Source: CAKRZE01 sp045617585
Lineage (GTDB): Bacteria; Bacillota; Clostridia; Oscillospirales; CAG-272
NCBI GenBank assembly: GCA_045617585.1
Contig: JAZLIW010000162.1
Coordinates: forward strand, 1 to 56,889
Direction: 5' to 3'
DNA: 56,889 bases
Shown here: positions 17,010-26,600 of the stretch, in pieces
How positions within the stretch are numbered: the stretch's first letter is position 1
Layout: each line of letters starts with the position of its first letter
Position numbers and translations under genes: made by a program
Notes under the pieces: generated by a model
Databases searched by the model: none
What the model was told of the DNA's origin: nothing
What the model saw: the letters and a program-made list of their open reading frames with translations, nothing else

Positions 17010-17783
17010 ATGAATATGAATTTTATCGTATCCGCAAGGACGGATATCGGAATAACTAAAACGACAAATCAGGACAGCCTCTCAATGAGGGTCGTGAATA
17101 CGCCTCAGGGCAGAATGGCATTCGCAGTGCTTTGCGACGGTATGGGCGGCCTTGAGAAAGGTGAAGTTGCCAGTGCGTCCGTTATTCGGGCTTTTGATCA
17201 TTGGCTTCGTTATGAGCTGCCGACGCTTTGCGGGGCACCGATCGAGGATTCCGTGATCAGGCAGCAGTGGAACAACATTGTGACTGAACAGAATAACACG
17301 ATCAAGGCATACGGTGCCCGTCAGGGTGTCAGGCTCGGTACCACCGTGGTGGCGATGCTCCTGACCCAGAACCGCTATTACATATTGAACGTAGGCGATT
17401 CCCGTGCGTACGAGATCAGCGATTGTGTAAAACAGATCACCAACGACCATACTTTCGTCGCAAGAGAAATCGTACTTGGCAATATGACCGAAGAACAGGC
17501 AAGGACCGACGAGCGCCGCAACGTGCTGCTTCAGTGTGTCGGCGCGTCCGATGACGTGTATCCCGATCTGTTCTTTGGGGACACGTGCGATAACGCGATT
17601 TATATGCTCTGCTCCGACGGCTTTCGTCATGAGATCTCTTTGGCTGAGATCTTTGAAAAGTTTGATCCTAATGTAAATCTCGATGAAAATATGATGAACG
17701 CCCATTCGGAGGAACTGATCGGGCTGAACAAGGCCCGTATGGAGAGAGATAATATTTCCGTTGCACTTGTCAGAACGTTCTGA
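17010..17783 (+). CDS. PP2C-family Ser/Thr phosphatase
   Basis: A 257-residue PPM/PP2C phosphatase with its metal-binding motifs in order: NQD (20-22), CDGMGG (43-48), VGDSRAY, CSDGF and RDNISVAL near the end. It is soluble with no membrane segment. I place the start at ATG 17010, preceded by GTGGGG; the open frame extends to 16932, but that extension overlaps a region with no ribosome site. It would reverse the action of the adjacent kinase. The stop codon overlaps the GAGGAGG ribosome site of the kinase gene. Confidence 0.93.
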   Translation: MNMNFIVSARTDIGITKTTNQDSLSMRVVNTPQGRMAFAVLCDGMGGLEKGEVASASVIRAFDHWLRYELPTLCGAPIEDSVIRQQWNNIVTEQNNTIKAYGARQGVRLGTTVVAMLLTQNRYYILNVGDSRAYEISDCVKQITNDHTFVAREIVLGNMTEEQARTDERRNVLLQCVGASDDVYPDLFFGDTCDNAIYMLCSDGFRHEISLAEIFEKFDPNVNLDENMMNAHSEELIGLNKARMERDNISVALVRTF

Positions 17784-17795
17784 GGAGGGATAAAC

Positions 17796-19487
17796 GTGCT
17801 TGAGATTGGTTCACTTGTTGACGGCAAGTATAAAATACTGAATAAAGTCGGACAAGGCGGTATGAGCGTCGTTTATCTCGCGATGAACGAAAAGGCGAAT
17901 AAACAGTGGGCGGTCAAAGAGGTCCGTAAGGACGGCATCAAGGATTTTGAAGTCGTTAAACAGGGCCTCGTGGCTGAAACCGATATTCTGAAAAAGCTCA
18001 GCCATCCGAATCTTCCCAGTATCGTGGACGTCATCGATACAGAGGATTCGTTCATTATCATCATGGACTATATTCAGGGGAACTCCCTGAATAAAGCGCT
18101 TGATGAGTTCGGCGCACAGCCTCAGGATCACGTGATTGCCTGGGCAAAGCAGCTGTGTGACGTTTTGGGGTATTTACATTCGAGAAATCCGGCGATCATT
18201 TATCGTGATATGAAGCCGGCAAACATCATGCTGAAGCCCGACGGAAACGTCACCTTGATCGACTTCGGTACTGCCCGTGAGTTTAAGGAAAAGAATCTGG
18301 CAGATACGACTTGCCTTGGTACCGTTGGTTACGCTGCTCCCGAGCAGTTTGGCGGCATGGGACAAACTGACGCCAGGACCGATATTTACTGCCTGGGTGC
18401 GACCCTGTACCATTTGGTGACCGGTATGAACCCGTGCGAACCTCCGTACGAGATCAAACCGATCAGAGAGATCAATCCTTCGCTTTCCAGCGGTCTGGAA
18501 AGGATCATACAAAAGTGTACGCAGCGCGATCCCAACGACAGATATCAATCCGCGGCGGAATTGATGTATGCGTTGGAGCATTATGAGGAAATAGACGACC
18601 TTTATAAGAAAAAGCAGAAGAAAAAACTGTTTAAGTTCCTTACCTGCGTGTTTATGACGGTCGTCTTTGCCGCAATGTCCGTTTGGGGATACTTTGCTGC
18701 GGAAAACAAAAAAAGTGAGAATTACGATTACATTCTCTTAAACGCGTCCTCGGCATCCGATTATTACGAGGCGATCGTGACCGACACCTCCCGAACGGAA
18801 GCATACCTCGGCAGTGACGACAACAAGGGGTTGATCGAGTTCCTGATTTCCGACGGTGAACTAACCAGCGAAGAGAGCTCCGTCCTCAATAAACTGAAGG
18901 GCGGCCTTGAAAAAACCGATATGTGGGGCTATTCTACCACGATCAACGTTCTTGATGAACTCAAGGAAAACGATCCCGAAGGCTACGGGGAAGTTTGCTA
19001 CCAGATCGGCGAAGCATATATGTTCTACTACAAGGTGGGCGTGGAAAAAGACAAATATGCAACGGCAGCTAACTGGTTCCAGTATGCAAAAGAGCAGCAT
19101 TCCGTCGCAAAGATGTACTGCGATATCTCTACCTGCCTTCAGAATATATCAAAGTTCTCAAAGGCCGAGCAGTACGCAAATCTTTATAAAGAGTATGAGA
19201 CTCTTTGGGGTCAAGTGCAGACGCTCCGGACTGACGCGGCTGAATATGACGACGATTTGAAGCTCCGCGTTTGGAACGAAATCGTCGACATGATCAGAAA
19301 CAACGCAAAGGAATTCTGCGAAGTATCTTCTCAGGACGAGATCATATCTCTTCTTGATTCCATAAAAACAAACAGTTCACAGATCACAAACACCTTCTTA
19401 CAGGAAAGCATTTCTTCTCTGATGGGGAACATTGAAACCACCAAGACGAAGATCCAATCTGTAAAGATTGAGAAAACAATGGGTTAA
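17796..19487 (+). CDS. Membrane Ser/Thr protein kinase
   Basis: 563 residues. The N-terminal Hanks-type kinase domain is complete: GQGGMSVVY (19-27), Lys41 in WAVKEV, catalytic Asp138 in IIYRDMKPANIML, DFG Asp157, and an activation loop with TTCLGTVGYAAPEQ. A membrane helix lies at about 279-300 after a KKKQKKK stop-transfer cluster. The extracytoplasmic part (310-563) is helical and TPR-like; there are no PASTA domains, so this is not a standard PrkC. The GTG start follows a GAGGAGG site that overlaps the phosphatase stop. Likely targets are the Thr-rich motifs in the FHA protein and in the protein encoded at 19502. It may sense a surface or pilus state through its outer domain. Confidence 0.92.
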   Translation: MLEIGSLVDGKYKILNKVGQGGMSVVYLAMNEKANKQWAVKEVRKDGIKDFEVVKQGLVAETDILKKLSHPNLPSIVDVIDTEDSFIIIMDYIQGNSLNKALDEFGAQPQDHVIAWAKQLCDVLGYLHSRNPAIIYRDMKPANIMLKPDGNVTLIDFGTAREFKEKNLADTTCLGTVGYAAPEQFGGMGQTDARTDIYCLGATLYHLVTGMNPCEPPYEIKPIREINPSLSSGLERIIQKCTQRDPNDRYQSAAELMYALEHYEEIDDLYKKKQKKKLFKFLTCVFMTVVFAAMSVWGYFAAENKKSENYDYILLNASSASDYYEAIVTDTSRTEAYLGSDDNKGLIEFLISDGELTSEESSVLNKLKGGLEKTDMWGYSTTINVLDELKENDPEGYGEVCYQIGEAYMFYYKVGVEKDKYATAANWFQYAKEQHSVAKMYCDISTCLQNISKFSKAEQYANLYKEYETLWGQVQTLRTDAAEYDDDLKLRVWNEIVDMIRNNAKEFCEVSSQDEIISLLDSIKTNSSQITNTFLQESISSLMGNIETTKTKIQSVKIEKTMG

Positions 19488-19501
19488 GGAGGGAATCGGA
19501 A

Positions 19502-20131
19502 ATGACTTACGAAATATATCGATATATTTTCTTAGGCGGTGCGATTCTCGCCGGCATCATGTTTGTTGTATCTGCGATTGTATTCTTTGTTTTGAAGATC
19601 CCCACGGTCATCGGTGACCTTACCGGCGCGAACGCTCGAAAGGCAATTGAAAACATCCGGAATCAAAACGAGAGTACCGGCGAAAAGACCTACCGCTCAA
19701 GCCCAGTCAATCGCGAAAGAGGAAAACTTACCGATAAGATAACTCCGTCCGGAAGACTGATCAAGAACCCGTCTCATTCCCTGCATGGCGCAATGGGTAC
19801 GGAGAAGATCAGCACGCAGCGGCTTTCACATGAAAACGGTACGAGCGAGACTACGGTGCTCGCCGCAGGATCTGCCGGCACGAATGAGACTACGGTGCTC
19901 GTCGCAGGATCTGCCGATACGAATGAGACTACGGTGCTCGCCGCAGGATCTGCCGGCACGAATGAGACTACGGTCCTCGCCGGAGGGCTGGCCGATGCGA
20001 ACGGGGCCGCAGTTCCCGACGATGGGATTCAGGCAAATGAGATCGCCGCTATGAATGCCCGGACCGTCTGCAATGAATTTATCATTGAATATGAGATCAC
20101 TTACATTCATACCGATGAAGTTATCGCTTGA
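19502..20131 (+). CDS. Membrane-anchored protein with four tandem ETTVL motifs
   Basis: A 209-residue protein with one membrane helix (about 9-32), a basic cytoplasmic stretch (40-110), then four exact-period repeats of 13 residues, each beginning ETTVL (116, 129, 142 and 155). The repeats are 39-bp DNA units spanning 19847-20002. The C-terminus is unremarkable. No enzyme domain is visible. ETTVL also occurs twice in the FHA protein of the same operon, and the kinase gene is immediately upstream, so I infer a multivalent phosphothreonine platform to recruit FHA domains at the membrane. The repeat number could vary by slippage without breaking the frame. Confidence 0.8.
   Translation: MTYEIYRYIFLGGAILAGIMFVVSAIVFFVLKIPTVIGDLTGANARKAIENIRNQNESTGEKTYRSSPVNRERGKLTDKITPSGRLIKNPSHSLHGAMGTEKISTQRLSHENGTSETTVLAAGSAGTNETTVLVAGSADTNETTVLAAGSAGTNETTVLAGGLADANGAAVPDDGIQANEIAAMNARTVCNEFIIEYEITYIHTDEVIA
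19847..20002 (+). repeat. Four tandem 39-bp units encoding the ETTVL repeats
   Basis: Units start at 19847, 19886, 19925 and 19964, each beginning GAGACTACGGTSCTCG. The first three are nearly identical in DNA and the fourth diverges after its first half. This near-identity suggests recent expansion or ongoing gene conversion. Confidence 0.9.
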
Positions 20132-20142
20132 GGAGGTGCGTC

Positions 20143-20646
20143 ATGTACAGTGAACGCGTTATGAAAGATGCGGGACTATCCATCGCGGTGACGATCGCGG
20201 CCGCTGCGTTATCAAGTTTTTCCCTGTGCCTTATACCGTTTGCTGCGGGCCTTGCGGATGGGGAGAGTAAGGTGATTTCCATTGTCATTGCCGCGGTCTT
20301 TTGGATCGGCTTATTGCTGACCTTCGTCGCCGCATATTTTACAAAGAGGACCCTTTATAAATCCCGGGAAAAATTGATCAGTCACGGTGATATCACAAAG
20401 CATCAACCGATCGGAATCATCAACTTCTCTAAGGATTGGAGAATGTGGATCCTGTACGGAATCACTCTTTTCGGTCTGGTGCTGATAATCACCGACATCA
20501 TTTTCGGATACGTTCCGGAAAAGGTCATGTTTCCAACGATTTCGGTAACAATTTTTACATTTGCGATACACTGCGTTTTTGACGGAAAGTATTATAAAGC
20601 ATATAAACTAATCAAGGAGAGTGTAAACAATGAGACGAATCGTTAA
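20143..20646 (+). CDS. Small four-helix membrane protein
   Basis: A 167-residue protein with about four hydrophobic segments in two pairs (residues 12-35 and 43-65, then about 105-125 and 133-150), separated by a cytoplasmic loop with KRTLYKSREKLISHG. No family is recognised. The ATG at 20143 follows GAGGAGG (20129-20135) seven bases upstream. Its last codons overlap the start of the giant surface protein by 17 bases, so the two are probably translationally coupled, and it might help export or anchor that protein. This is inference from context. Confidence 0.75.
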   Translation: MYSERVMKDAGLSIAVTIAAAALSSFSLCLIPFAAGLADGESKVISIVIAAVFWIGLLLTFVAAYFTKRTLYKSREKLISHGDITKHQPIGIINFSKDWRMWILYGITLFGLVLIITDIIFGYVPEKVMFPTISVTIFTFAIHCVFDGKYYKAYKLIKESVNNETNR

Positions 20647-23600
20647 GCTTGGTCAAGTACGCCGCATTCTGGCATTGTTCTTAGCAGTCGCTATGATCAT
20701 GCCGACGATGCCGCTGAGCGTTTTTTCGGCAGCGCCCGGTACGGTGACTACGGACATCGGCGAAAAAGAGTTTACCGTCGGCACCCCGACGGAGTTCACG
20801 ATCACCACGACCGCCAATGACGACCTGGGTACGATGGTCATCGGTACCACGGTTTTCAACGATCCGAGTGCGATCGAGAAACTTGAATTCTATGAGGTCC
20901 AAAACGGCAACTGGTTTGAGATGGTGGGCGATTTCGGTCCTTCGACCGAGTTTCCCCTGTCTGACGCAACCAGTAAGTTCCGTGTGACCTTCAAAAAGGC
21001 CGGAATCTATTCCGCGGATATTCTTATCAAGTCTTTCGAAGACGATTCCGTTATCTGTTCTGCTACCGCAACCGTGTTTGTTCACGGTTCCAGTTCCTTC
21101 ACGACGGATGCGGGCAGCAAGTTGTTTGCCGTTAACGAGGCTACCGAATTCACCTTTACTACCGTCGCAAATGAAGACGCCGACAAGACGGTGATCGGTC
21201 ATGTCGAATTCAGTGATCCCGATGCAGTTGATCTTCTGGAGTACTACGAAACTCAGGATGACGAATGGTATCCTCTGGAGGATACTTTCGGCCCTGCTGC
21301 CGGATTCCCGTTGTCAAATGGAACCGACACTCTCCGCGTTACTTTCAAGCAGACGGGTAATTATACGATTATCGCGTCTTTGAAAGAGATCGAAAGCGGC
21401 GATATCCTTTGCTTTGCAATTGCCGATGTCGCCGTGAAAGATCGCTCCGCAATCAGCTTTACGGATGATAGCATAGAGATCAGGTACAGCGATGCAAACG
21501 CAGTCAACGATTCTTTGGTCGACGACGTTACAGGCGCAGAGTATACCTATCAATCCGATGACGAAGATGTCGTTAAGGTGAACGAGTACGGTGTTTTGAC
21601 TCCTACCGGTGTCGGCGAAGCAACGATCACCGTTACCAGAAAAGAGAACAGTGAATACATGGCTGCATCCGCGACCTACACCGTTCTGGTCACAGAGGGC
21701 GTTCAGGGCGAGCTGATGTGGGACAAGACCGTGCCCGAGTCAATCAAGTGGAATGCGGAAGAAGGCTATTCCAATACGGTCAGCGGCGGCTCCGGTACCG
21801 GGGACGTTGCCTACGTCTCTGACGATCCCGAAATCGCCGAGGTGGATCCGGATACCGGTGTTCTTACCATGAAGAAGCCCGGTACCGTTAAGATCACTGC
21901 CACCAAGGACGGCGGCACTCTCTATGATGATCAGACCGCTTCTTACACTCTCGTCATTATCAAATCAGAGCAGGCTGCTCTTGCGTTTGGCGAATCCAAC
22001 CCCAATGCGATCTATGTCGGCGACGAGTATGCGAATGCCGCTGCCGGCGGTTCTGCAAGCGGTACCATCCAATACAGTAGCTCCGATGAAACGATAGCAA
22101 CCGTTGACGCTGACGGGAAAGTTACCGCTCTCAGAGTTCCCGCAGGGGAGGACTCCGCTTCTGTGGAGATCACTGCGACCCTCACCGGCGATGATTACTA
22201 TGAGGACGCGACCCCGGTCACTTATACGATCACGATATACCGTGCTTCCCCAAAGACTCCTCTCGCCTTTGAGAAGGGGACCCAGGGTCAGAAGATCAAG
22301 TACGGCGAAGAGTACACCAACGCGGTAAGCGGCGGCGATACTGCTCCCGTGACCTATCAGTCTTCCGATGATACTGTTGCAACCGTCGACGCAAACGGAA
22401 AGGTCACCGCATGGAAGGCAGGCACCGTTACCGTTACGGCATCTGTTCCTCAGTCTGAAGAGTACGAGGAGCAGACCCTTTCCTACGAGCTTGAAATCGA
22501 GTTCGCGGATCAGACCGTAACCTTCGTGAATGGCAGCACCAACATCCCCGCGATCACCTACGGCGATTCCTATCAGAATACCGCAGCTGCGGAAGGTGCC
22601 ATTACGTACAATTCTTCTGATGAGTCTGTAGCGGAAGTTGATGCGGAAGGCAAACTGATTATCAAGAAGTCCGGTACCGTTACCATCACTGCCACCGCAG
22701 CCAAAACGGAAAGGTACGACGAGGCGTCTTCCTCTTATACCATTACCATTAACAAAGCCAAGCAGACGATCGGCTTTGAAAAAGGTGAAAAGGTTGAAGT
22801 AACCTTCAACGATAATGAGAACAAGCTCTCCAACACCGCTTCCTCAAACGCTACCGAGGGTGATGAGGCAGATAAAGAGGGGATTGACGTTCTTTACGTC
22901 ATTGCAGCCGGAAGCGAATTCGTTGCAGAAGGCACCTTTGACCCCACGACCGGTTCCTTTGAGATCAAGGGAGCCGGATCGGTCACCGTTACCGCCTCCT
23001 TCTCAGCGAATGACCGTTATGATGCAAATACGGCGTCCTACACCGTTGTGGTTGCCAAGGATGATCAAAAGATCGCTTTTGAAAAGACCAAGATCGAAAT
23101 GATCAACGGCGACAATAGCTTCGTGGCGCCTGGTGCTTCTGAGCAGGGAACGCTGTTCGGGACCTCGGATATTATCTACACCGTCGTTGAAGATAAAAAC
23201 GGTGTTGTCAGTTCTATTGATGCCGCCACCGGCGCGTTGACGTTTACAAACAAGACCGGTGAGGTTGTGATCCGCGCTGCGAAGGATGCCGATAACAACT
23301 ATAACGCGGCAGCCGCTACGTATACTTTAACTGTTAAGGACGCAGAGATTGGTGAGAACGTTTTCCATGTTCTCGTTGGCGAAAAGATCAAATCAGATTC
23401 CGAATGGTATACCGGAAACGTTTCCGTTGAGGCGGCTGACGGGTACTCCCTCAGCTACCATGAGGACGCGGAACGTGCGGACTGGCAGGATACCCTTGTT
23501 GATGCAGTCACAAAAGACGGTACTAACGACATAACATTTTATGTCAGGCACAATGAAAGCGGTCGGATCTACGGTGCGCAGACTGTTACCGTGAAAAGGG

Positions 23601-26600
23601 ATACCACCGATCCTACGCTCGTGATCAAACATAAAGAACAGACCGTCTGGGAGAAGTTCCTCTATATCCTCACCCTGGGTCTGTTCGAGAATAATAAAAT
23701 GGAATTCACCCTCCAAGGTGAGGATGTGACCTCCGGCGGTGTAAAGCTTGAGTACCTTATTGTTGATGAATCTGCCGAAAGGATGGATGAGGCTGCTCTT
23801 GATGAGGTAGACGGTACCGAGTGGCAGGAATACGAAAACGACGACTTTATCATTGTTGACGTTGGTGAAGATAAGACCCTTGTGGTCTACGCTAAGGCGA
23901 CCGATGAAGCCGGTCAATGCGTTTATGCTTCCACCAGCGGTATTGTGTCTGATAGGACCGCTGTCCCTGAAAACAATATCGTGATCGAGACTGTTACGGA
24001 GGACAGCAGCGGATTCTATGATAAAGACGTTGAGATCAACGTTCAGATCGATGATGCACAACCCTCTTCCGGTATCAACTGCGTTACTTATGAGGTACTG
24101 AAAAACGGCGTTCAGACTCAAACCGGCACTCTGTTCGAGTTCGATATTGATGACCCCACGTTCGAACAGCTTGTTCCTTCCTGGAATTCTGACGATGACA
24201 ACAAGAACATCATCGTGGATTCTGAATTGAACAACAGTGATAACGTAAAGGTCATTATCACCGTCGTAGATAACGCGGGAAATGAAACAACCAAAGAAAT
24301 GTCTTTGAAGATCTGTGTCAACAAGCCCGCGATCGAGGTGACTTACGTAGACGATCCCACGGCCGTCCAGACGTATGAGGGCGTAACATATTACGACACA
24401 AATCGCGTCGCTAAGATCGTCATCACCGGCAGAACGTCCGTATTTGAGGCATCCGATGCCCCTGCGTTCACTGTTACCGAGACTAAGGGCGATACCGCGC
24501 AGGGAAAAACCACTTATGAAGTGGTTGACATGGGGATCGCCGAAGGTGAAACTCCCGATGACGCGGCTCATACTTACCTGATCAAGTTCAATGGCAGCGC
24601 AAACTATGAGTACTCCGTTGACTATACCGATATTTTCGGCAATAACCTGAACCATAAGTCCGAAAAGTTTGTTGTTGACCATGAGAAGCCTACCGCTTCC
24701 ATTACCATTGACGGGGAAAATACCTGGACGAAACTTCTGAAACCACTGACCTTTGGTCTGTGGAAGAATAAGGCGGTAACTGTAAAGGCTGAAAGAGGCG
24801 ATGCAACAAGCCCCATCAAGAAGTTTGATATGTACAGCACCGACTCCACGGAGATCATGAATTCTGAACAGCTGGACGAACTATACGAAAAGGGTGAGTT
24901 CGATCCGTATAAGGAGTTCACCGTTGAGGAGGATGCTAAGTTCGCCGTATATATCAGAGTAGAGGATTACGCAGGTCACTACGATTATTTTTGCTCCAAT
25001 GGAATTGTGGTTGATACGACCGTTTCTGAAATCACTATTACTCCGGAAGAAACCGATCTGTCCCATAATGATATTCCTCTCTATAACCATGACGTAGACG
25101 TCCTTATTAATGTCGTTGAGAAGGAGTATGACTCTTACTCCGGTATCAAGGAAGTTAAGTACTGGGTGGTCTGTGATGGTAATACGACTCATGAGGAGGT
25201 GCTGTATTCCTTTGAATATGACATGGCGGGTTATCCCGTCAACGCTCCTGCTTATGAGGATTTGCTTCACGAGTTTACCAAAACGGTTACGATCGATGCA
25301 GAAGAAAATAATAGCTGCAATGTTGAACTGTTCGTCAAGGTAACCGACAACGCAGGCAATGAAGATATCAGTTCCGAAAAGGTCGATATCGACGTTACCG
25401 GCCCTGCCATTATAGTCGGGTATGATAACAATATTGCCAATAAGGTCGTTGACGGCAGAGAATATTATCCCGCAAACAGAACCGCAACCGTCACTATCAC
25501 AGAGAGGACCGGACACTTTGAAGCTGAAAAGGCGACTGCCGGCATTAAGATCAAGGCTGTTGACGTCGGCGGATCCAAGCCTATTGCGGTAAACGGTGAA
25601 GAACTCGAGACCGACCCCGAGGGCTATTTGACCGATATTACAAAACTATTTGGAGCGATAGAATGGAAGCCTGTGGAGAGTGCAGCCCCCGACGAAGAGG
25701 TTCACGCGGCGGTACTTCCTTTCCTCTACGACGCGAATTACACGTTTGAATTCAGTTACGTTGATCTTGCAGGCAACGGCAATCAAGACCTCAACACGGA
25801 TGGGCAGAAGACACCTTTCGAGTTCACTGTTGACAAGGTCAAACCGACGGCAACTATTACTGTTGAGCCTAAGACATGGGATAGGCTTTTTGACATTCTG
25901 ACCTTCGGCCTCTTCAGCAAGGAGAACGTTAAGGTTTTCGCGACGGGTACTGACGAAACAAGCCCCTACTCCATTGAGTATTACAAGACCGACAAGACCG
26001 ACAAGACCATGATCCTGAGTGATCTTGAGGCGATCACCGATTGGAAAGATATTACCGCAGAACCCGAGTTTGAGATTTCCAAGGACGAAAAATTTGTGGT
26101 TTATCTCAAAATCACAGATTACGCCGGCAACTATAGATACATCCGTTCTGACGGATACGTTGTCGACAAAAAAGCAGCAAGCATTACGATTATGCCGGAA
26201 CGCACGGATCTTTTCCATAACGATATTCCTCTCTATAATCACAACGTGGACGTTCTTATTCATGTCGTTGAGAAAGGGGATGACTCTTACTCCGGCATCA
26301 AGGAAGTTAAATACTGGGTGGCCTGTGATGGTAATACGACTCATGAGGATGTGCTGTATTCCTTTGAATATGACATGGCGGATTATCCCGTCAACGCTCC
26401 TGCTTATGAGGATTTGCTTCACGAGTTCACCAAAACGGTTACGATCGATGCAGAAGCAAACAATAGCTGCGACGTCGTTCTCTACGTAACCGTTACAGAC
26501 AATGCCGGCAATGTCATAACGGATTCTGTCGCCGTTGATATCGACGTCACGGTACCTACGATCACCGTAGACTTTGATAACGATGCCGATTACAAGGTCG

